DNA of 64,000 nt from Labilibaculum sp. (GCA_016342745.1 JAEINT010000001.1:1-64000); one strand, 5' to 3'. Positions 35,079 to 44,735 are shown, counted from the first letter of the stretch. The notes: generated by a model not told the origin, from the letters alone. A program made the numbers and translations.

Positions 35079-35801
35079 ATGAAAAAATATATTCATCTCA
35101 TATTGATTGTCTTTCTTTTTGCATGCGAGCAAAAGGATGGAAAGCAGGTGAGTTCCGATGATTCTTTTGTGGAGAATGGTGTGGTAAAGCAATACGATGA
35201 TCAAAATCGTCTTTCGGCAGAAATAACTTTTAAAAATGGCGTTCGTCATGGCCTTACCCGAATATACTATTCTTCTGGTGCAATAAGCGATGAAATTATG
35301 TACGTCGAGGATATGAGGAGTGGTTTTGCAAAGAAATTTCATAAAAATGGACAGTTGTACAGCTTAACTCCATATCACGAGGATGAAAGGCAAGGAATTC
35401 AAAAAAAGTATTACGCCAACGGAAAATTATGGGCAGAGACTCCTTACTTGAGGGGACAGCCAGGGGTTGGTCTAAAAGAGTATCGAAAAGATGGTAGTTT
35501 ACGCAGCAATTTTCCTGGAATAGAAGTTCAGAAAATTATCAAGGAGGATCGGATTGTTTTGAGCTTGTTTTTAACCAATTACTCGAAGAATGTGGTTTTC
35601 TATGTTTCTGATTTTATGAAGGAAAAATACATTCCTGTCGTGGCAAAGCCTATTTATGCTAAAAGTGGATCAGGACGATACGAAATTCCTTATGCTCGTG
35701 GAACAGCTTTGGATACAACCATTAGCATCATCGCTAAATACCAAACGCAAGATTACAACATTAACGTAAGTCAGCGCAAATACAGAATTATAATTAAGTA
35801 A
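35079..35801 (+). CDS. Lipoprotein with MORN/YwqK-type repeats
   Basis: 240 residues. MKKYIHLILIVFLFACEQ ends in a lipobox (LFAC, Cys16). Next come about five ~22-residue MORN_2 repeats of the form 'FKNGxxHGxxxxYYxSG...': ITFKNGVRHGLTRIYYSSGAISDEI, FAKKFHKNGQLYSLTPYHEDERQGIQKKYYANGKLWAETPYLRG. A beta-rich C-terminal domain (about 155-240) is not recognised. YwqK-family proteins are often labelled as antitoxins, but no toxin is adjacent. The protein is likely a surface or periplasmic lipoprotein. Confidence 0.75.
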   Translation: MKKYIHLILIVFLFACEQKDGKQVSSDDSFVENGVVKQYDDQNRLSAEITFKNGVRHGLTRIYYSSGAISDEIMYVEDMRSGFAKKFHKNGQLYSLTPYHEDERQGIQKKYYANGKLWAETPYLRGQPGVGLKEYRKDGSLRSNFPGIEVQKIIKEDRIVLSLFLTNYSKNVVFYVSDFMKEKYIPVVAKPIYAKSGSGRYEIPYARGTALDTTISIIAKYQTQDYNINVSQRKYRIIIK

Positions 35802-36875
35802 TTATTTCTTTGCAAAAGATAGTTCGGAAAGAATTGGGAAATGGTCAGAATATTCTTTCTTAATTCTGCTGTATTTGTTGCAGATCATGTTTTTATCGTG
35901 CAATATGTAATCAATCCTAAAGGAAGGAAAATCGCCAGAATAGGTTGTGCTAATTCCACTCCCTTTTTCTTTAAAACAATCCTTAAAATCATCTCTTAAA
36001 GTGCTATACGTAAAAGATTGTGGTGTGTCGTTGAAATCGCCACAAACAAGTGTTGGATGAGGAGATTTATCGATGTGCGAACGTACGATTTGAGCTTGTT
36101 TAGCCCTTCGAATGAAGGCATACCGCAAACGGAAAGAAATGTCTCTTAATTCATCTAGTTCTTGTTCGTCTCCCTTAAATTCTTTTTTGTTTATAAACTT
36201 GTAGTTTTTTCTAACAAAACGGTTCGATTCCAAATGAAGATTGTAAACCCGTAGCGTTTTCTTGCCAATTTTTAGATCAGCAAAAATAGCGCTTCCAAAA
36301 TTTCCTTTTTCAAACGAGATTTCACCTTGATGAGTGATTGGGTATTTGGAAAAGATGGCAACATCGGTACCTTTTTTACTTTTAATTGCATGTTTAATAC
36401 CTAACTCTTTTTTGATGTTGTACATGCTGAGTAAGCCTTTCTCAGTACTTCTAAATTCCTGAAAACAAACAATATCTGCCTTGCTATTTTTTGAGAAGTG
36501 AAGGATGTTTTTTGGCGTTTTAGGATCATTCGTCCATTTGTAAATGTCGAAGGAGCGAATGTTGTAAGAAAGAACCTGAAACGAATTTTCTTTAGGTTCT
36601 GCATCTCTGTTGATTCGAATTTGAATGAAATTCCCAAATGACTGATAGCCAATTAAAATTGCCGTAAGCGGAATTAGAAAACTCCACTTTCTTCGAAGCA
36701 TCCAGTAAATTACAAAAAGAATATTGCTTGCTAGCAGATAGGGATAAGCTAAGCCCCAAAATGCTGGTAGCCAAAAGTTTTCAGGGTTAATATGCGCTGC
36801 CAAATAAGAAATAAGGAGTGAGCCTGAAAAAATCAGACTAAAAATAACTAAGAATTTGTGCAGAAATTTTTTCAC
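35802..36875 (-). CDS. Membrane-anchored endonuclease/exonuclease/phosphatase-family protein
   Basis: 357 residues starting at GTG (36875). Three N-terminal transmembrane helices (about 8-28, 35-60 and 67-80) are followed by an EEP domain: VLSYNIRSFDIY, IVCFQEFRS (metal Glu), NLHLESNRF, VCGDFNDTPQS, FRIDYILHD and YSDHFPILS. All metal and catalytic positions are present. This three-helix plus EEP layout is common in Bacteroidota; the substrate is unknown. It is the last gene of a rhomboid-rhomboid-EEP operon, 4 bases after the previous stop. Its end abuts the convergent YwqK-like gene with no spacing. Confidence 0.8.
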   Translation of the reverse strand: MKKFLHKFLVIFSLIFSGSLLISYLAAHINPENFWLPAFWGLAYPYLLASNILFVIYWMLRRKWSFLIPLTAILIGYQSFGNFIQIRINRDAEPKENSFQVLSYNIRSFDIYKWTNDPKTPKNILHFSKNSKADIVCFQEFRSTEKGLLSMYNIKKELGIKHAIKSKKGTDVAIFSKYPITHQGEISFEKGNFGSAIFADLKIGKKTLRVYNLHLESNRFVRKNYKFINKKEFKGDEQELDELRDISFRLRYAFIRRAKQAQIVRSHIDKSPHPTLVCGDFNDTPQSFTYSTLRDDFKDCFKEKGSGISTTYSGDFPSFRIDYILHDKNMICNKYSRIKKEYSDHFPILSELSFAKK

Positions 36876-36879
36876 CGGC

Positions 36880-37812
36880 TTATTTCTGATTACTTGATTT
36901 AAAAAGAATTTCTTTCTCTTCTTTGCTCAGGCTATCGTATCCTGATTTTGCTATTTTCTCAAGGATTTTATCCAATTGTTCTTGGTTTGTCTTTTTCGAT
37001 TTATTGTACTCCTTATCATCCATGGTTTTAGTGTTTTTATAGCTCACCTGCATTTTTTTGCGTTTAAAAAGACCAAAAAATGAATCCATCATAGAATTAA
37101 AGCCAGAAGAAATATCTTTTCCTTTGCGAAGTTGAGAAATAAATAACCAGCCATAAAAAGCACCACCCAAGTGTGCCAAATGGCCACCTGCATTTCCATT
37201 CGGAATGCTTAAAATATCAGTAACAATAAAGAATATTGCAATGTGCTTAATCTTAACCGAACCGATAAACATGAGGCGGATGATATGATTAGGAGCATAC
37301 ACAACAGTTGCAATAACAACTGCCATAACCGAAGCAGAAGCACCTAAAGCATAAGAGCCAAAGCGGACATCTTCGAAAACCGGAAATAGATTGTATGCAA
37401 AGATATAAGTTGCAGCTCCAGTTAATCCACCAATAATATAGATACTTAATAGTTTCTTTTGATCGAGATAGCTTAAGAAGATTCTGCCAAACCAAAATAA
37501 CCAGAGCATGTTCATTAAAATATGAAGAAAACCTTCATGCAAAAACATGTAGCTGAATACGGTCCAAGGTCTTCCTAAAAGAGCGCTTGTTTCGGCAGGT
37601 ACTGATAGCCAATAAACCAAAAATGGAACTTGTGATATTTCCAAATTGAATAGGTAGGTAAATAGGCCAACAATTTTCACAATTAAAAATACACCAAAGT
37701 TGATGTAGATTAGTTTGGTAAGGTGACTTCCTTCTTTAAACGAATCTTTAATCCCATCCCAAATGTTTTGATGGGAATAAGACTGATATGGATTATTAAA
37801 ATTCATGCTCAT
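36880..37812 (-). CDS. Rhomboid-family intramembrane serine protease
   Basis: About 310 residues from the ATG at 37812 (or 37806); the longer frame begins with TTG inside the upstream gene and is rejected. Six transmembrane helices with HILMNMLWLFWFGR, the serine site GASASVMAVV and the histidine site GGHLAHLGGAFYG, so the Ser-His dyad is present. GASA instead of GASG is a frequent Bacteroidota variant. The cytoplasmic tail is charged and ends in KSGYDSLSKEEKEILF, as in related Bacteroidota rhomboids. It lies 20 bases after the other rhomboid gene. Confidence 0.88.
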   Translation of the reverse strand: MSMNFNNPYQSYSHQNIWDGIKDSFKEGSHLTKLIYINFGVFLIVKIVGLFTYLFNLEISQVPFLVYWLSVPAETSALLGRPWTVFSYMFLHEGFLHILMNMLWLFWFGRIFLSYLDQKKLLSIYIIGGLTGAATYIFAYNLFPVFEDVRFGSYALGASASVMAVVIATVVYAPNHIIRLMFIGSVKIKHIAIFFIVTDILSIPNGNAGGHLAHLGGAFYGWLFISQLRKGKDISSGFNSMMDSFFGLFKRKKMQVSYKNTKTMDDKEYNKSKKTNQEQLDKILEKIAKSGYDSLSKEEKEILFKSSNQK

Positions 37813-37832
37813 GAAATAGCAATCTTTAGCTG

Positions 37833-38654
37833 TTAATAAAAGTTTTTTGAGTTTTTCTGCCAAATCTTAATTAAGACAAAGCCAAATAGCATTCCTCCCA
37901 AATGGGCAAAATGGGCAATGTTGTCACCTGATTGATTTTGAACACCCATGAATAATTCTAGAACACCGTATCCAATAACAAAATATTTTGCTTTAATTGG
38001 AATAGGAGGAAAAAGAAGCATTAGTTCCGTATTTGGGAATAGCATACCAAATGCCAAAAGAATACCAAATACCGCTCCTGATGCACCAACAGTAGGAACA
38101 TTAATGTTCTCTGTAATCATTTGGTTCACCATTGCGATGGCTTTCTGTGTATCGTAGGCGTTGCTTGGGTTTTCAGCCCAAGAGTTCACAAAATCAGTAA
38201 CCCAAGGTTGAACTCGGCCCATGTGTTCACGAATAAAATTCAACATTAAATCAGGCGTTGGAGTATTAGCAAAAGCATTGGCAGCAGCTTTCATCGAAGA
38301 ATAATCGAGCCATCCCACGAAAGTGTGAAGAGCAGCAGCTCCAAGCCCTGTTACCATATAGTAAATTAAGAATCTCTTTGGTCCCCACACACTCTCCAAT
38401 ACTCGCCCAAACATAAAAAGAGCAAACATATTGAAAAACAAATGGCCAATACCACCATGCATAAACATATGCGTTACGAATTGGTGCGGTCGAAAATATT
38501 CCGATAGTGGAAAATGAAGTGCTAAAAGACGATCAATATTAAAGCCAAATCGGTCACCAACAACACTAGTGACTAATAACATAAGAACGTTAATTATTAA
38601 CAGGTTTTTTACAACCGGAGGCAGATTCATTAATGAAGATCTAAATTGACTCAT
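37833..38654 (-). CDS. Rhomboid-family intramembrane serine protease
   Basis: 273 residues with six predicted membrane helices. Rhomboid marks: FVTHMFMHGGIGHLFFNMFALFMFGR (the HxxxNM motif), PTVGASGAVFGIL (the catalytic Ser in GASG) and NIAHFAHLGGMLFG (the catalytic His). A ~60-residue insertion between membrane segments (ANAFANTPTPDLMLNFI...NAYDTQKAIAMVNQ) is typical of this Bacteroidota subgroup. First gene of the rhomboid-rhomboid-EEP operon. The natural substrates are unknown. Confidence 0.9.
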   Translation of the reverse strand: MSQFRSSLMNLPPVVKNLLIINVLMLLVTSVVGDRFGFNIDRLLALHFPLSEYFRPHQFVTHMFMHGGIGHLFFNMFALFMFGRVLESVWGPKRFLIYYMVTGLGAAALHTFVGWLDYSSMKAAANAFANTPTPDLMLNFIREHMGRVQPWVTDFVNSWAENPSNAYDTQKAIAMVNQMITENINVPTVGASGAVFGILLAFGMLFPNTELMLLFPPIPIKAKYFVIGYGVLELFMGVQNQSGDNIAHFAHLGGMLFGFVLIKIWQKNSKNFY

Positions 38655-38748
38655 TCGAAATTGTTTTATTATTTACTGATATCTAACAATAGTTAGACCA
38701 TTTTATTGTGTGTGTATTTTATTAACAAATATGCGACATAATGTCACT

Positions 38749-40731
38749 TTATTTGAATCGGCTTTCTAATTCTTGCGACTCCAGCACAGAAATAATTGCT
38801 TTTCCGTCAGGAGTAAAGTTTGGTGTTGTACAAGCAAAAAGTTGATCAAGAATCGAGCTCATTTCTTCGTTAGAAAGCGTTTTACCATAGTTAAGGGCAG
38901 AAGCTTTTGCTAATGATTTAGCCAGATTTTCACGAACTTTTAGTTTCACATCCATTTGGTTCGACTTGTAATTTGCCAATAGGTTTTCAACCAATTCTTT
39001 TGGTTCGCAATTTTGAATATCGGCTGGCGTACCATTAATTACAAAAGTTTTCTTTCCAAATTCACGAATGTCAAAGCCCAAGGCTCTAACGTCTTCAATT
39101 ATTACCTGCAATAGGGTATAATCCGAAGCATTTAATTCTATGGTTTGTGGAAAAAGTGTTTGCTGCGCAATTCCCTGATGATTTTCCAATGAATTAATAA
39201 ACTTTTCGAACAGAATTCGCTCATGAGCTTTGCGCTGATCAATAATCATTAAACCGGAACGAATTGGCGTAAGAATGTATTTGTTTTTCAGCTGGAAAAA
39301 GTTCTTTGCCTTTTGAATTTGCTCTTTAGGTTGTAAGGTTTTTTGAGTAAACTCGGGCATTGCTTGTTGAGGCTGAAAATAATCTGGAATATTTTCCCGA
39401 TCAATTGCTGCTTGGCTTAATTTTTCTTCTTTCTCTTTCTTAGCAGGCTCTTCGTAAAGTGTTTCCCATTTTTCAGGAACCTCTTTTTTAGTTGGAGTGC
39501 TTGAAGGAGGAGGCGTTTTGGCTTTAAATTCTTGATAAAACTGATTGGACTCAAAAGACTTGCGTTCCTCGTCGAAAGGATTGTAGCTTTTTTCTCCATC
39601 GAAAGGATTGTAGTTTGAATCTGCTTCGAAAGGATTAAACTCCGGATTTACCTTAATCATGGGAGCTTCAATTTCCGAATTTTGCCCAGCCACCGGAATT
39701 TCCAAACTGTTGTCTTCATCAAAATCGATAGAAGGAACAATATTAAATTTCCCTAGTGCCTCTCGAATAGAAGCTTGAATAATCTGATAAATTGCTCTTT
39801 CATCCTCAAACTTAATTTCGGTTTTTGTCGGATGAATATTAATATCAATAATTTGAGGATCTACCTCAAAGAATATGAAATAGGGTGGCACCGTTTCTGG
39901 TGGTAAAATTTTGTCGTAGGCTTGAATTACCGCTTTGTAAAAATACGGATGGCGCATAAAGCGATTGTTCACAAAAAAGAACTGCTCTCCTAAATTCTTT
40001 TTCGCATTTTTTGGTTTCCCAATAAAACCTGTCAGCTTTACAATACTTGTTTTGGTATCGATGCTGATTAAGCGCTGGTTCATGCTCTTGCCAAAAATAT
40101 TGATAATTCGTTGGCGAACATGGCTAGCAGGAAGATTGTATATCTCTGTGTCGTTATGGAGTAATTGAAATGAAATTTCAGGGTGAGCCAAAGTAATTCG
40201 GTGAAATTCGGTAATGATATTACGAAGTTCAGTTGAGTTGGCTTTTAAAAACTTTCGACGAGCAGGAACATTAAAAAATAGGTTTTTAACGATAAAGTTA
40301 CTGCCATCGCTACATGCTACTGCTTCTTGCGAAATCACTTCCGAACCATCTATCGAAATATGTGTTCCCAATTCATCTTCGGTACGTTTTGTTTTTAGCT
40401 CTACATTTGCAATTGCTGCAATAGATGCCAAGGCTTCTCCACGAAATCCCATTGTTCGAATGGCAAATAGATCATTTGCTTTTCGAATTTTAGAAGTTGC
40501 ATGTCGCTCAAAAGCTAGGCGTGCATCTGTATCAGACATACCACACCCATTATCAATTACTTGAATAAGGGTTTTTCCTGCATCTTTTAAGTTGATTTTT
40601 ATCGCATTACCGCCCGCATCAATTGCATTCTCGACTAGTTCTTTTACAACTGAAGCTGGTCTTTGAACTACCTCACCTGCAGCAATTTGATTGGCTACAT
40701 TGTCAGGTAGAATCTGTATCAAATCCGACAT
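38749..40731 (-). CDS. mutL: DNA mismatch repair protein MutL
   Basis: 660 residues. The N-terminal GHKL ATPase has ILPDNVANQIAAGEVVQRPASVVKELVENAIDAG (1-39), DNGCGMSD and GFRGEALASIAAI. A linker (about 340-450) with NPFD repeats and many prolines follows, then the C-terminal dimerisation domain. The endonuclease metal motif DQHAxxE is changed: it reads DQRKAHER from D498, so His is Arg (codon CGC). The C-terminal motif is CTTPNFTPDGKAI. It interacts with MutS (not in the window) in mismatch repair. Whether nicking activity remains is uncertain. Confidence 0.93.
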   Translation of the reverse strand: MSDLIQILPDNVANQIAAGEVVQRPASVVKELVENAIDAGGNAIKINLKDAGKTLIQVIDNGCGMSDTDARLAFERHATSKIRKANDLFAIRTMGFRGEALASIAAIANVELKTKRTEDELGTHISIDGSEVISQEAVACSDGSNFIVKNLFFNVPARRKFLKANSTELRNIITEFHRITLAHPEISFQLLHNDTEIYNLPASHVRQRIINIFGKSMNQRLISIDTKTSIVKLTGFIGKPKNAKKNLGEQFFFVNNRFMRHPYFYKAVIQAYDKILPPETVPPYFIFFEVDPQIIDINIHPTKTEIKFEDERAIYQIIQASIREALGKFNIVPSIDFDEDNSLEIPVAGQNSEIEAPMIKVNPEFNPFEADSNYNPFDGEKSYNPFDEERKSFESNQFYQEFKAKTPPPSSTPTKKEVPEKWETLYEEPAKKEKEEKLSQAAIDRENIPDYFQPQQAMPEFTQKTLQPKEQIQKAKNFFQLKNKYILTPIRSGLMIIDQRKAHERILFEKFINSLENHQGIAQQTLFPQTIELNASDYTLLQVIIEDVRALGFDIREFGKKTFVINGTPADIQNCEPKELVENLLANYKSNQMDVKLKVRENLAKSLAKASALNYGKTLSNEEMSSILDQLFACTTPNFTPDGKAIISVLESQELESRFK

Positions 40732-40805
40732 ATAAATTTCTACTTCTAAGGTTTAATTTTAAAGGGATTACTTGTTGGTTAAATGTGTTTTAAGAAGGAA
40801 GAAAT

Positions 40806-41111
40806 TTACATGACTCCATCCCATCCGTAAAGGTAAATGTAAGCTGCAAAACAAAGTACAACAAAAATGACTAACATTCGAATGTTTGATTTGTTACGTT
40901 CGTTGCTTGAGCCCGAGTGACCATGACGAAGTTCACTTTTCATTCGGCCTTTTATGTTGGGAATGTATTGATCATTTTCATCCTTTATACCTAACTCACC
41001 TTTAATTCTTCTTTCTCGCTCTTCTCTTTCCTCTTTAGCAGGATCCCAATATCTAGGTTGAATATTGAATTTTTTATGTTCTGGTTTATTGAAAAAACTA
41101 GCAAATCCCAT
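40806..41111 (-). CDS. Small tail-anchored membrane protein, unknown function
   Basis: 101 residues. A highly charged soluble part (PRYWDPAKEEREERERRIKGELGIKDEND...) precedes a single C-terminal transmembrane helix (RMLVIFVVLCFAAYIYLYG, about 78-96). I recognise no characterised family. It lies 74 bases upstream of mutL on the same strand and may share its transcript. The 263 bases from 41112 to 41374 contain no gene that I can see. Confidence 0.6.
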   Translation of the reverse strand: MGFASFFNKPEHKKFNIQPRYWDPAKEEREERERRIKGELGIKDENDQYIPNIKGRMKSELRHGHSGSSNERNKSNIRMLVIFVVLCFAAYIYLYGWDGVM

Positions 41112-41374
41112 GATAAAATGTTTTGTACCAATTAATAAGTGAAGCCAGTAATGTTTAAAGAATCTACTGTATTCCTTTTATAAATTACTTTCTAAGGAAT
41201 TCTTAAGAATCGAAACGGGCAACCCTTTTTGTCTAAAAAAGACCTACAAATATACCGATAAATTATGACTTTTTTTTCAGAAGAACCTATAGTTTGATCG
41301 TTAAAATATCCTAAAAAACAGTTTTTTTGAAGGTGGATAATTTTTCACTTTAAATTGTAGTTGAGAAAGGCTTG

Positions 41375-42178
41375 TTAATTTAGTTTTTTACCGCATTTAT
41401 TACAATAAATAGAGTCTTCGGAGTGTTCATCGGCCATGCAATTCGGACAAACTTGTGTTGATTGTGGCTTAGAAGAGTTTTTGCTAAGTTCTGCTGTTAC
41501 AATTCCAGTAGGAACAGCAATTATGGCATAACCCATTATCATGACAATGCTCGCAAAGAATTGTCCCAATGATGTGCTAGGAGAAATGTCTCCATATCCG
41601 ACTGTTGTTAGGGTCACAACTGCCCAATAAATACCACGGGGAATACTTGTGAATCCATTTACGCCGCCTTCAATTAAATACATGATGGTTCCAATAATGA
41701 TCACCAGAGTAACAACAGCAAAGAGAAATACAGAAATTTTTATTCTACTATTGCGCAAAGCTCGTATGATAATTGTACCCTCTTTGGTGTATCGATTTAA
41801 TTTTAAGATACGGAAAACGCGAAGCAATCGGAGAGCTCTAATAACCATGAAACCATGAGTTCCTGTAACGATAAGAGCCAAATAGGTTGGCAATACCGAT
41901 AGTAGATCGATTATGCCGTAAAAACTAAAAATATACGCCTTTGGTTTTTTTACAATCCAAATTCTCATAATGTATTCAAGAGAGAAAATACCGGTTATCA
42001 CCCATTCTGATATTTTTAGTAAATAGTGGTATTCAGCCTCAATTGATGGAACACTTTCGAGCATTACCAAGAGTATGCTTAGAAGGATGACAATTAGGAG
42101 AGAAACATCAAATATTTTTCCCGTTTTTGTATCGGCTTCAAAGATGATTTCGTAGAGACGACTTTTGGTAGTGATCAT
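41375..42178 (-). CDS. Voltage-gated potassium channel with C-terminal zinc ribbon
   Basis: 267 residues with a full six-helix channel. S4 is IRALRLLRVFRILKLNRY, with arginines at 114, 117, 120 and 123 (three-residue spacing, a voltage sensor). The pore helix is followed by the K+ filter TTVGYGD (191-197) and S6 (about 206-228). The last ~25 residues hold CPNC...CNKCGKK, a four-cysteine zinc ribbon joined directly after S6, where many prokaryotic channels have other regulatory domains. Probably a tetrameric K+ channel of the cytoplasmic membrane; the ribbon may gate or assemble it (inference). It is a single gene. Confidence 0.88.
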   Translation of the reverse strand: MITTKSRLYEIIFEADTKTGKIFDVSLLIVILLSILLVMLESVPSIEAEYHYLLKISEWVITGIFSLEYIMRIWIVKKPKAYIFSFYGIIDLLSVLPTYLALIVTGTHGFMVIRALRLLRVFRILKLNRYTKEGTIIIRALRNSRIKISVFLFAVVTLVIIIGTIMYLIEGGVNGFTSIPRGIYWAVVTLTTVGYGDISPSTSLGQFFASIVMIMGYAIIAVPTGIVTAELSKNSSKPQSTQVCPNCMADEHSEDSIYCNKCGKKLN

Positions 42179-42319
42179 GATCTGTTTAGTATGGGTTTTA
42201 CAACATAAACTTACTAAAAAACTTGAAAGAGTAGAAAAAACTTTCGTTTTGGATTCTAAGAAGTGAGTTGTGAGGGAGTAAAGTATCCAAGAACTTAAAA
42301 CTCATTGGTCTTTTTTTTA

Positions 42320-42327
42320 TACTTTTG
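42320..42327 (+). promoter_or_regulatory. -7 box of gmhA
   Basis: TACTTTTG fits TAnnTTTG and lies 18 bases before the gmhA ATG, implying a very short leader. There is no TTG at the best -33 distance. Confidence 0.4.
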
Positions 42328-42344
42328 AATAAAATTTGAATACG

Positions 42345-42920
42345 ATGATTCTAAACGATATAAAGGAAAGCTTTTTGGATGCGCAAAAAGTATTGAATGA
42401 ATTTGTTGCCGATGAGGCAAACTTTTTGGCGATTGAAAAGGCAGGTGATGCAATGGTTCAATCCTTAAAAAAAAATGGCAAGGTTATTTCGTGTGGTAAT
42501 GGTGGTTCTATGTGTGATGCCATGCATTTTGCGGAAGAATTAACAGGCCGTTTTAGAGCCGACAGACCATCTATGGCAGCAGTTGCAATATCAGATCCAA
42601 GTCACATTACTTGTGTTGCCAATGACTATGGCTTCGATTATATTTTTTCTAGATATGTTGAAGGAATGGGGCAATCAGGAGATGTATTTTTAGGAATTAG
42701 CACCTCGGGAAATTCTGCTAATATTATTAACGCAATTAAAGCAGCTAAAGAGAAGGGGATGTTTGTTGTTGGTTTAACGGGTAAAACTGGTGGCGAAATG
42801 GCAGAACTTTGCGATGTTGAAATTAGAGTGCCTTGGAAGCAATATTCCGATCGAGTTCAAGAAATTCACATTAAAGTTATTCATTGCTTAATTCAATATA
42901 TCGAAGCAAAAATGAAATGA
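42345..42920 (+). CDS. gmhA: Sedoheptulose-7-phosphate isomerase (phosphoheptose isomerase)
   Basis: 191-residue SIS-domain enzyme converting sedoheptulose 7-phosphate to D-glycero-D-manno-heptose 7-phosphate, the first step of heptose synthesis for lipopolysaccharide. Diagnostic segments are [23 protein letters not shown] (with HxxxE zinc/catalytic residues), [16 protein letters not shown] and C-terminal [13 protein letters not shown]. The ATG at 42345 is preferred to a TTG nine bases upstream. It is a single gene with its own -7 box and terminator. Confidence 0.93.
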   Translation: MILNDIKESFLDAQKVLNEFVADEANFLAIEKAGDAMVQSLKKNGKVISCGNGGSMCDAMHFAEELTGRFRADRPSMAAVAISDPSHITCVANDYGFDYIFSRYVEGMGQSGDVFLGISTSGNSANIINAIKAAKEKGMFVVGLTGKTGGEMAELCDVEIRVPWKQYSDRVQEIHIKVIHCLIQYIEAKMK

Positions 42921-42941
42921 TTTTTTGATCATATAAAGTTG

Positions 42942-42970
42942 AAGGGATGCAGAATAGGCATCCCTTTTTT
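42942..42970 (+). terminator. Terminator after gmhA
   Basis: AAGGGATGC/GCATCCCTT (9 bp) with a 7-base loop AGAATAG, followed by further T residues. Confidence 0.9.
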
Positions 42971-43079
42971 ATTTTATAGGATGTCACAAAAGCTCCATAA
43001 TATGAATTATGTATTTGTGCGGTGAAATATTATTGTTATCTTCAAGAGTTGATATTGTTAATTAGTAAGATTTCGTAAT

Positions 43080-44618
43080 ATGCTTGTTAAAACTTATGGA
43101 AGTGCGGTTTATGGTATTCATGCCACTACAATTACAATAGAAGTGAATGTTTTTCCAGGAGTGCGCTTTTCCTTGGTAGGATTGCCCGATAATGCCGTAA
43201 AAGAAAGTCAGCAAAGAATTGATTCTGCCTTGCGGGAGGTTGGTTACAAGATTCCAGGTAAAAAAATCATTATCAATATGGCTCCTGCCGATATTCGAAA
43301 AGAAGGTTCGGCTTATGATTTACCTTTAGCGATAGGGATTTTAACTGCAACCGAGCAAATTCATTGCGAAGTTTTGGGAAAGTACCTTATTATGGGAGAA
43401 TTGTCGTTAGATGGTAGTTTGGTGCCCATTAAAGGTGTTTTGCCAATGGCAATACAAGCACGCGAAGAAGGTTTTGAAGGTTTGATTTTACCAAAAGCAA
43501 ATGCTCGAGAAGCTGCTGTGGTAAACAAATTAAGAGTAATTGGTGCTGATAACATTAAGGAAGTGATTGAATTTTTGAAAGGCGATTTGGAGATTCTACC
43601 TACTGAGGTAGATACGCGAGCTGAGTTTTATGCGCACCTAAATAATTTCCCTCATGATTTTGCCGATGTAAAAGGTCAGGAGAATGTGAAGCGAGCACTG
43701 GAAATTGCAGCCGCTGGCGGACACAATATCATTATGATTGGACCTCCTGGAGCGGGGAAGACCATGTTAGCAAAGCGAATTTCGGGAATTTTGCCTCCTC
43801 TCACTCTTCAAGAAGCATTAGAAACAACCAAAATTCATTCGGTGGCTGGTACTTTAGAAAAAAACAGCTCTTTAATGACCCAAAGGCCATTTCGATCGCC
43901 TCACCACACAATTTCTGATGTTGCATTGGTTGGTGGTGGAACATTTCCACAGCCTGGAGAGATAAGTTTATCCCATAACGGTGTGTTGTTTTTAGATGAA
44001 TTACCAGAATTTAAACGTACCGTTTTAGAGGTAATGCGACAACCTTTAGAGGACAGAACCATTACCATTTCTCGCGCTAAATTTACGGTGGAATATCCAG
44101 CCAGTACCATGCTGATTGCTTCCATGAATCCTTGTCCGTGTGGCTATTACAATCATCCCGATAAAGACTGTTTGTGTGGACCTGGAATGGTACAAAAATA
44201 TTTGAGTAAAATTAGCGGCCCTTTATTGGATCGCATTGACATACACATAGAAGTTGTTCCAGTTTCATTCGATAAGATATCAGAAAAACGGCTTTCGGAA
44301 AAAAGTGAGGTAATTCGCGAGAGGGTTGAGAAATCTCGACAAATACAAGAAAAACGTTTCGAGGAACAAGATGGTGTGCATTGCAATGCACAAATGAGTT
44401 CAAAATTACTGCGCCAACACTGTCAACCAAATGAAGCTGGTAACCAATTACTAAAAGTTGCCATGGAAAAAGTTGGCCTTTCTGCACGTGCTTATGACAG
44501 AATCTTAAAAGTCTCTAGAACGATCGCTGATCTGGAAGGCTCAGAAAATATTGAAACCGATCATTTGGCCGAAGCCATTCAGTACAGAAGTTTGGATCGT
44601 GATGGTTGGGGAGGGTAA
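43080..44618 (+). CDS. comM: YifB/ComM-family Mg-chelatase-like AAA+ ATPase
   Basis: 512 residues. The N-terminal ~170-residue domain has FSLVGLPDNAVKESQQRIDSAL and LIMGELSLDGSLVPIKGVLP (Lon-protease-like fold of ComM). The central AAA+ domain has Walker A GPPGAGKTML and Walker B LFLDELPEF, plus HHTISDVALVGGG. A cysteine cluster (NPCPCGYYNHPDKDCLCG) and the C-terminal Mg_chelatase_C helices follow. ComM is a hexameric branch-migration helicase in natural transformation; YifB relatives occur in non-competent species too, so a role in recombination is likely but not proven. Confidence 0.92.
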   Translation: MLVKTYGSAVYGIHATTITIEVNVFPGVRFSLVGLPDNAVKESQQRIDSALREVGYKIPGKKIIINMAPADIRKEGSAYDLPLAIGILTATEQIHCEVLGKYLIMGELSLDGSLVPIKGVLPMAIQAREEGFEGLILPKANAREAAVVNKLRVIGADNIKEVIEFLKGDLEILPTEVDTRAEFYAHLNNFPHDFADVKGQENVKRALEIAAAGGHNIIMIGPPGAGKTMLAKRISGILPPLTLQEALETTKIHSVAGTLEKNSSLMTQRPFRSPHHTISDVALVGGGTFPQPGEISLSHNGVLFLDELPEFKRTVLEVMRQPLEDRTITISRAKFTVEYPASTMLIASMNPCPCGYYNHPDKDCLCGPGMVQKYLSKISGPLLDRIDIHIEVVPVSFDKISEKRLSEKSEVIRERVEKSRQIQEKRFEEQDGVHCNAQMSSKLLRQHCQPNEAGNQLLKVAMEKVGLSARAYDRILKVSRTIADLEGSENIETDHLAEAIQYRSLDRDGWGG

Positions 44619-44735
44619 AATAATGATTAATTAAGAATTATAAATGAATAATTTTATTTCTCTCTCAATTAAAGTAATCTTCCATTTTAGGGGAGATGTT
44701 CGACAGGACAGAGGGATGTTTAAACAAAAATATAA

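Noticed and set aside
35079-35801. Toxin-antitoxin system, because YwqK-family proteins are often labelled antitoxins.
   Set aside because: There is no toxin-like neighbour, and the protein is a lipoprotein with MORN-type repeats, which fits an envelope role.
37813-37863. Extended start of the second rhomboid within the first rhomboid gene.
   Set aside because: It would need a TTG start inside the upstream gene; two ATGs at 37812 and 37806 fit the family.
41200-41240. Possible terminator GGG-CAA-CCC with T run.
   Set aside because: The stem is only three base pairs and no gene ends nearby on that strand.
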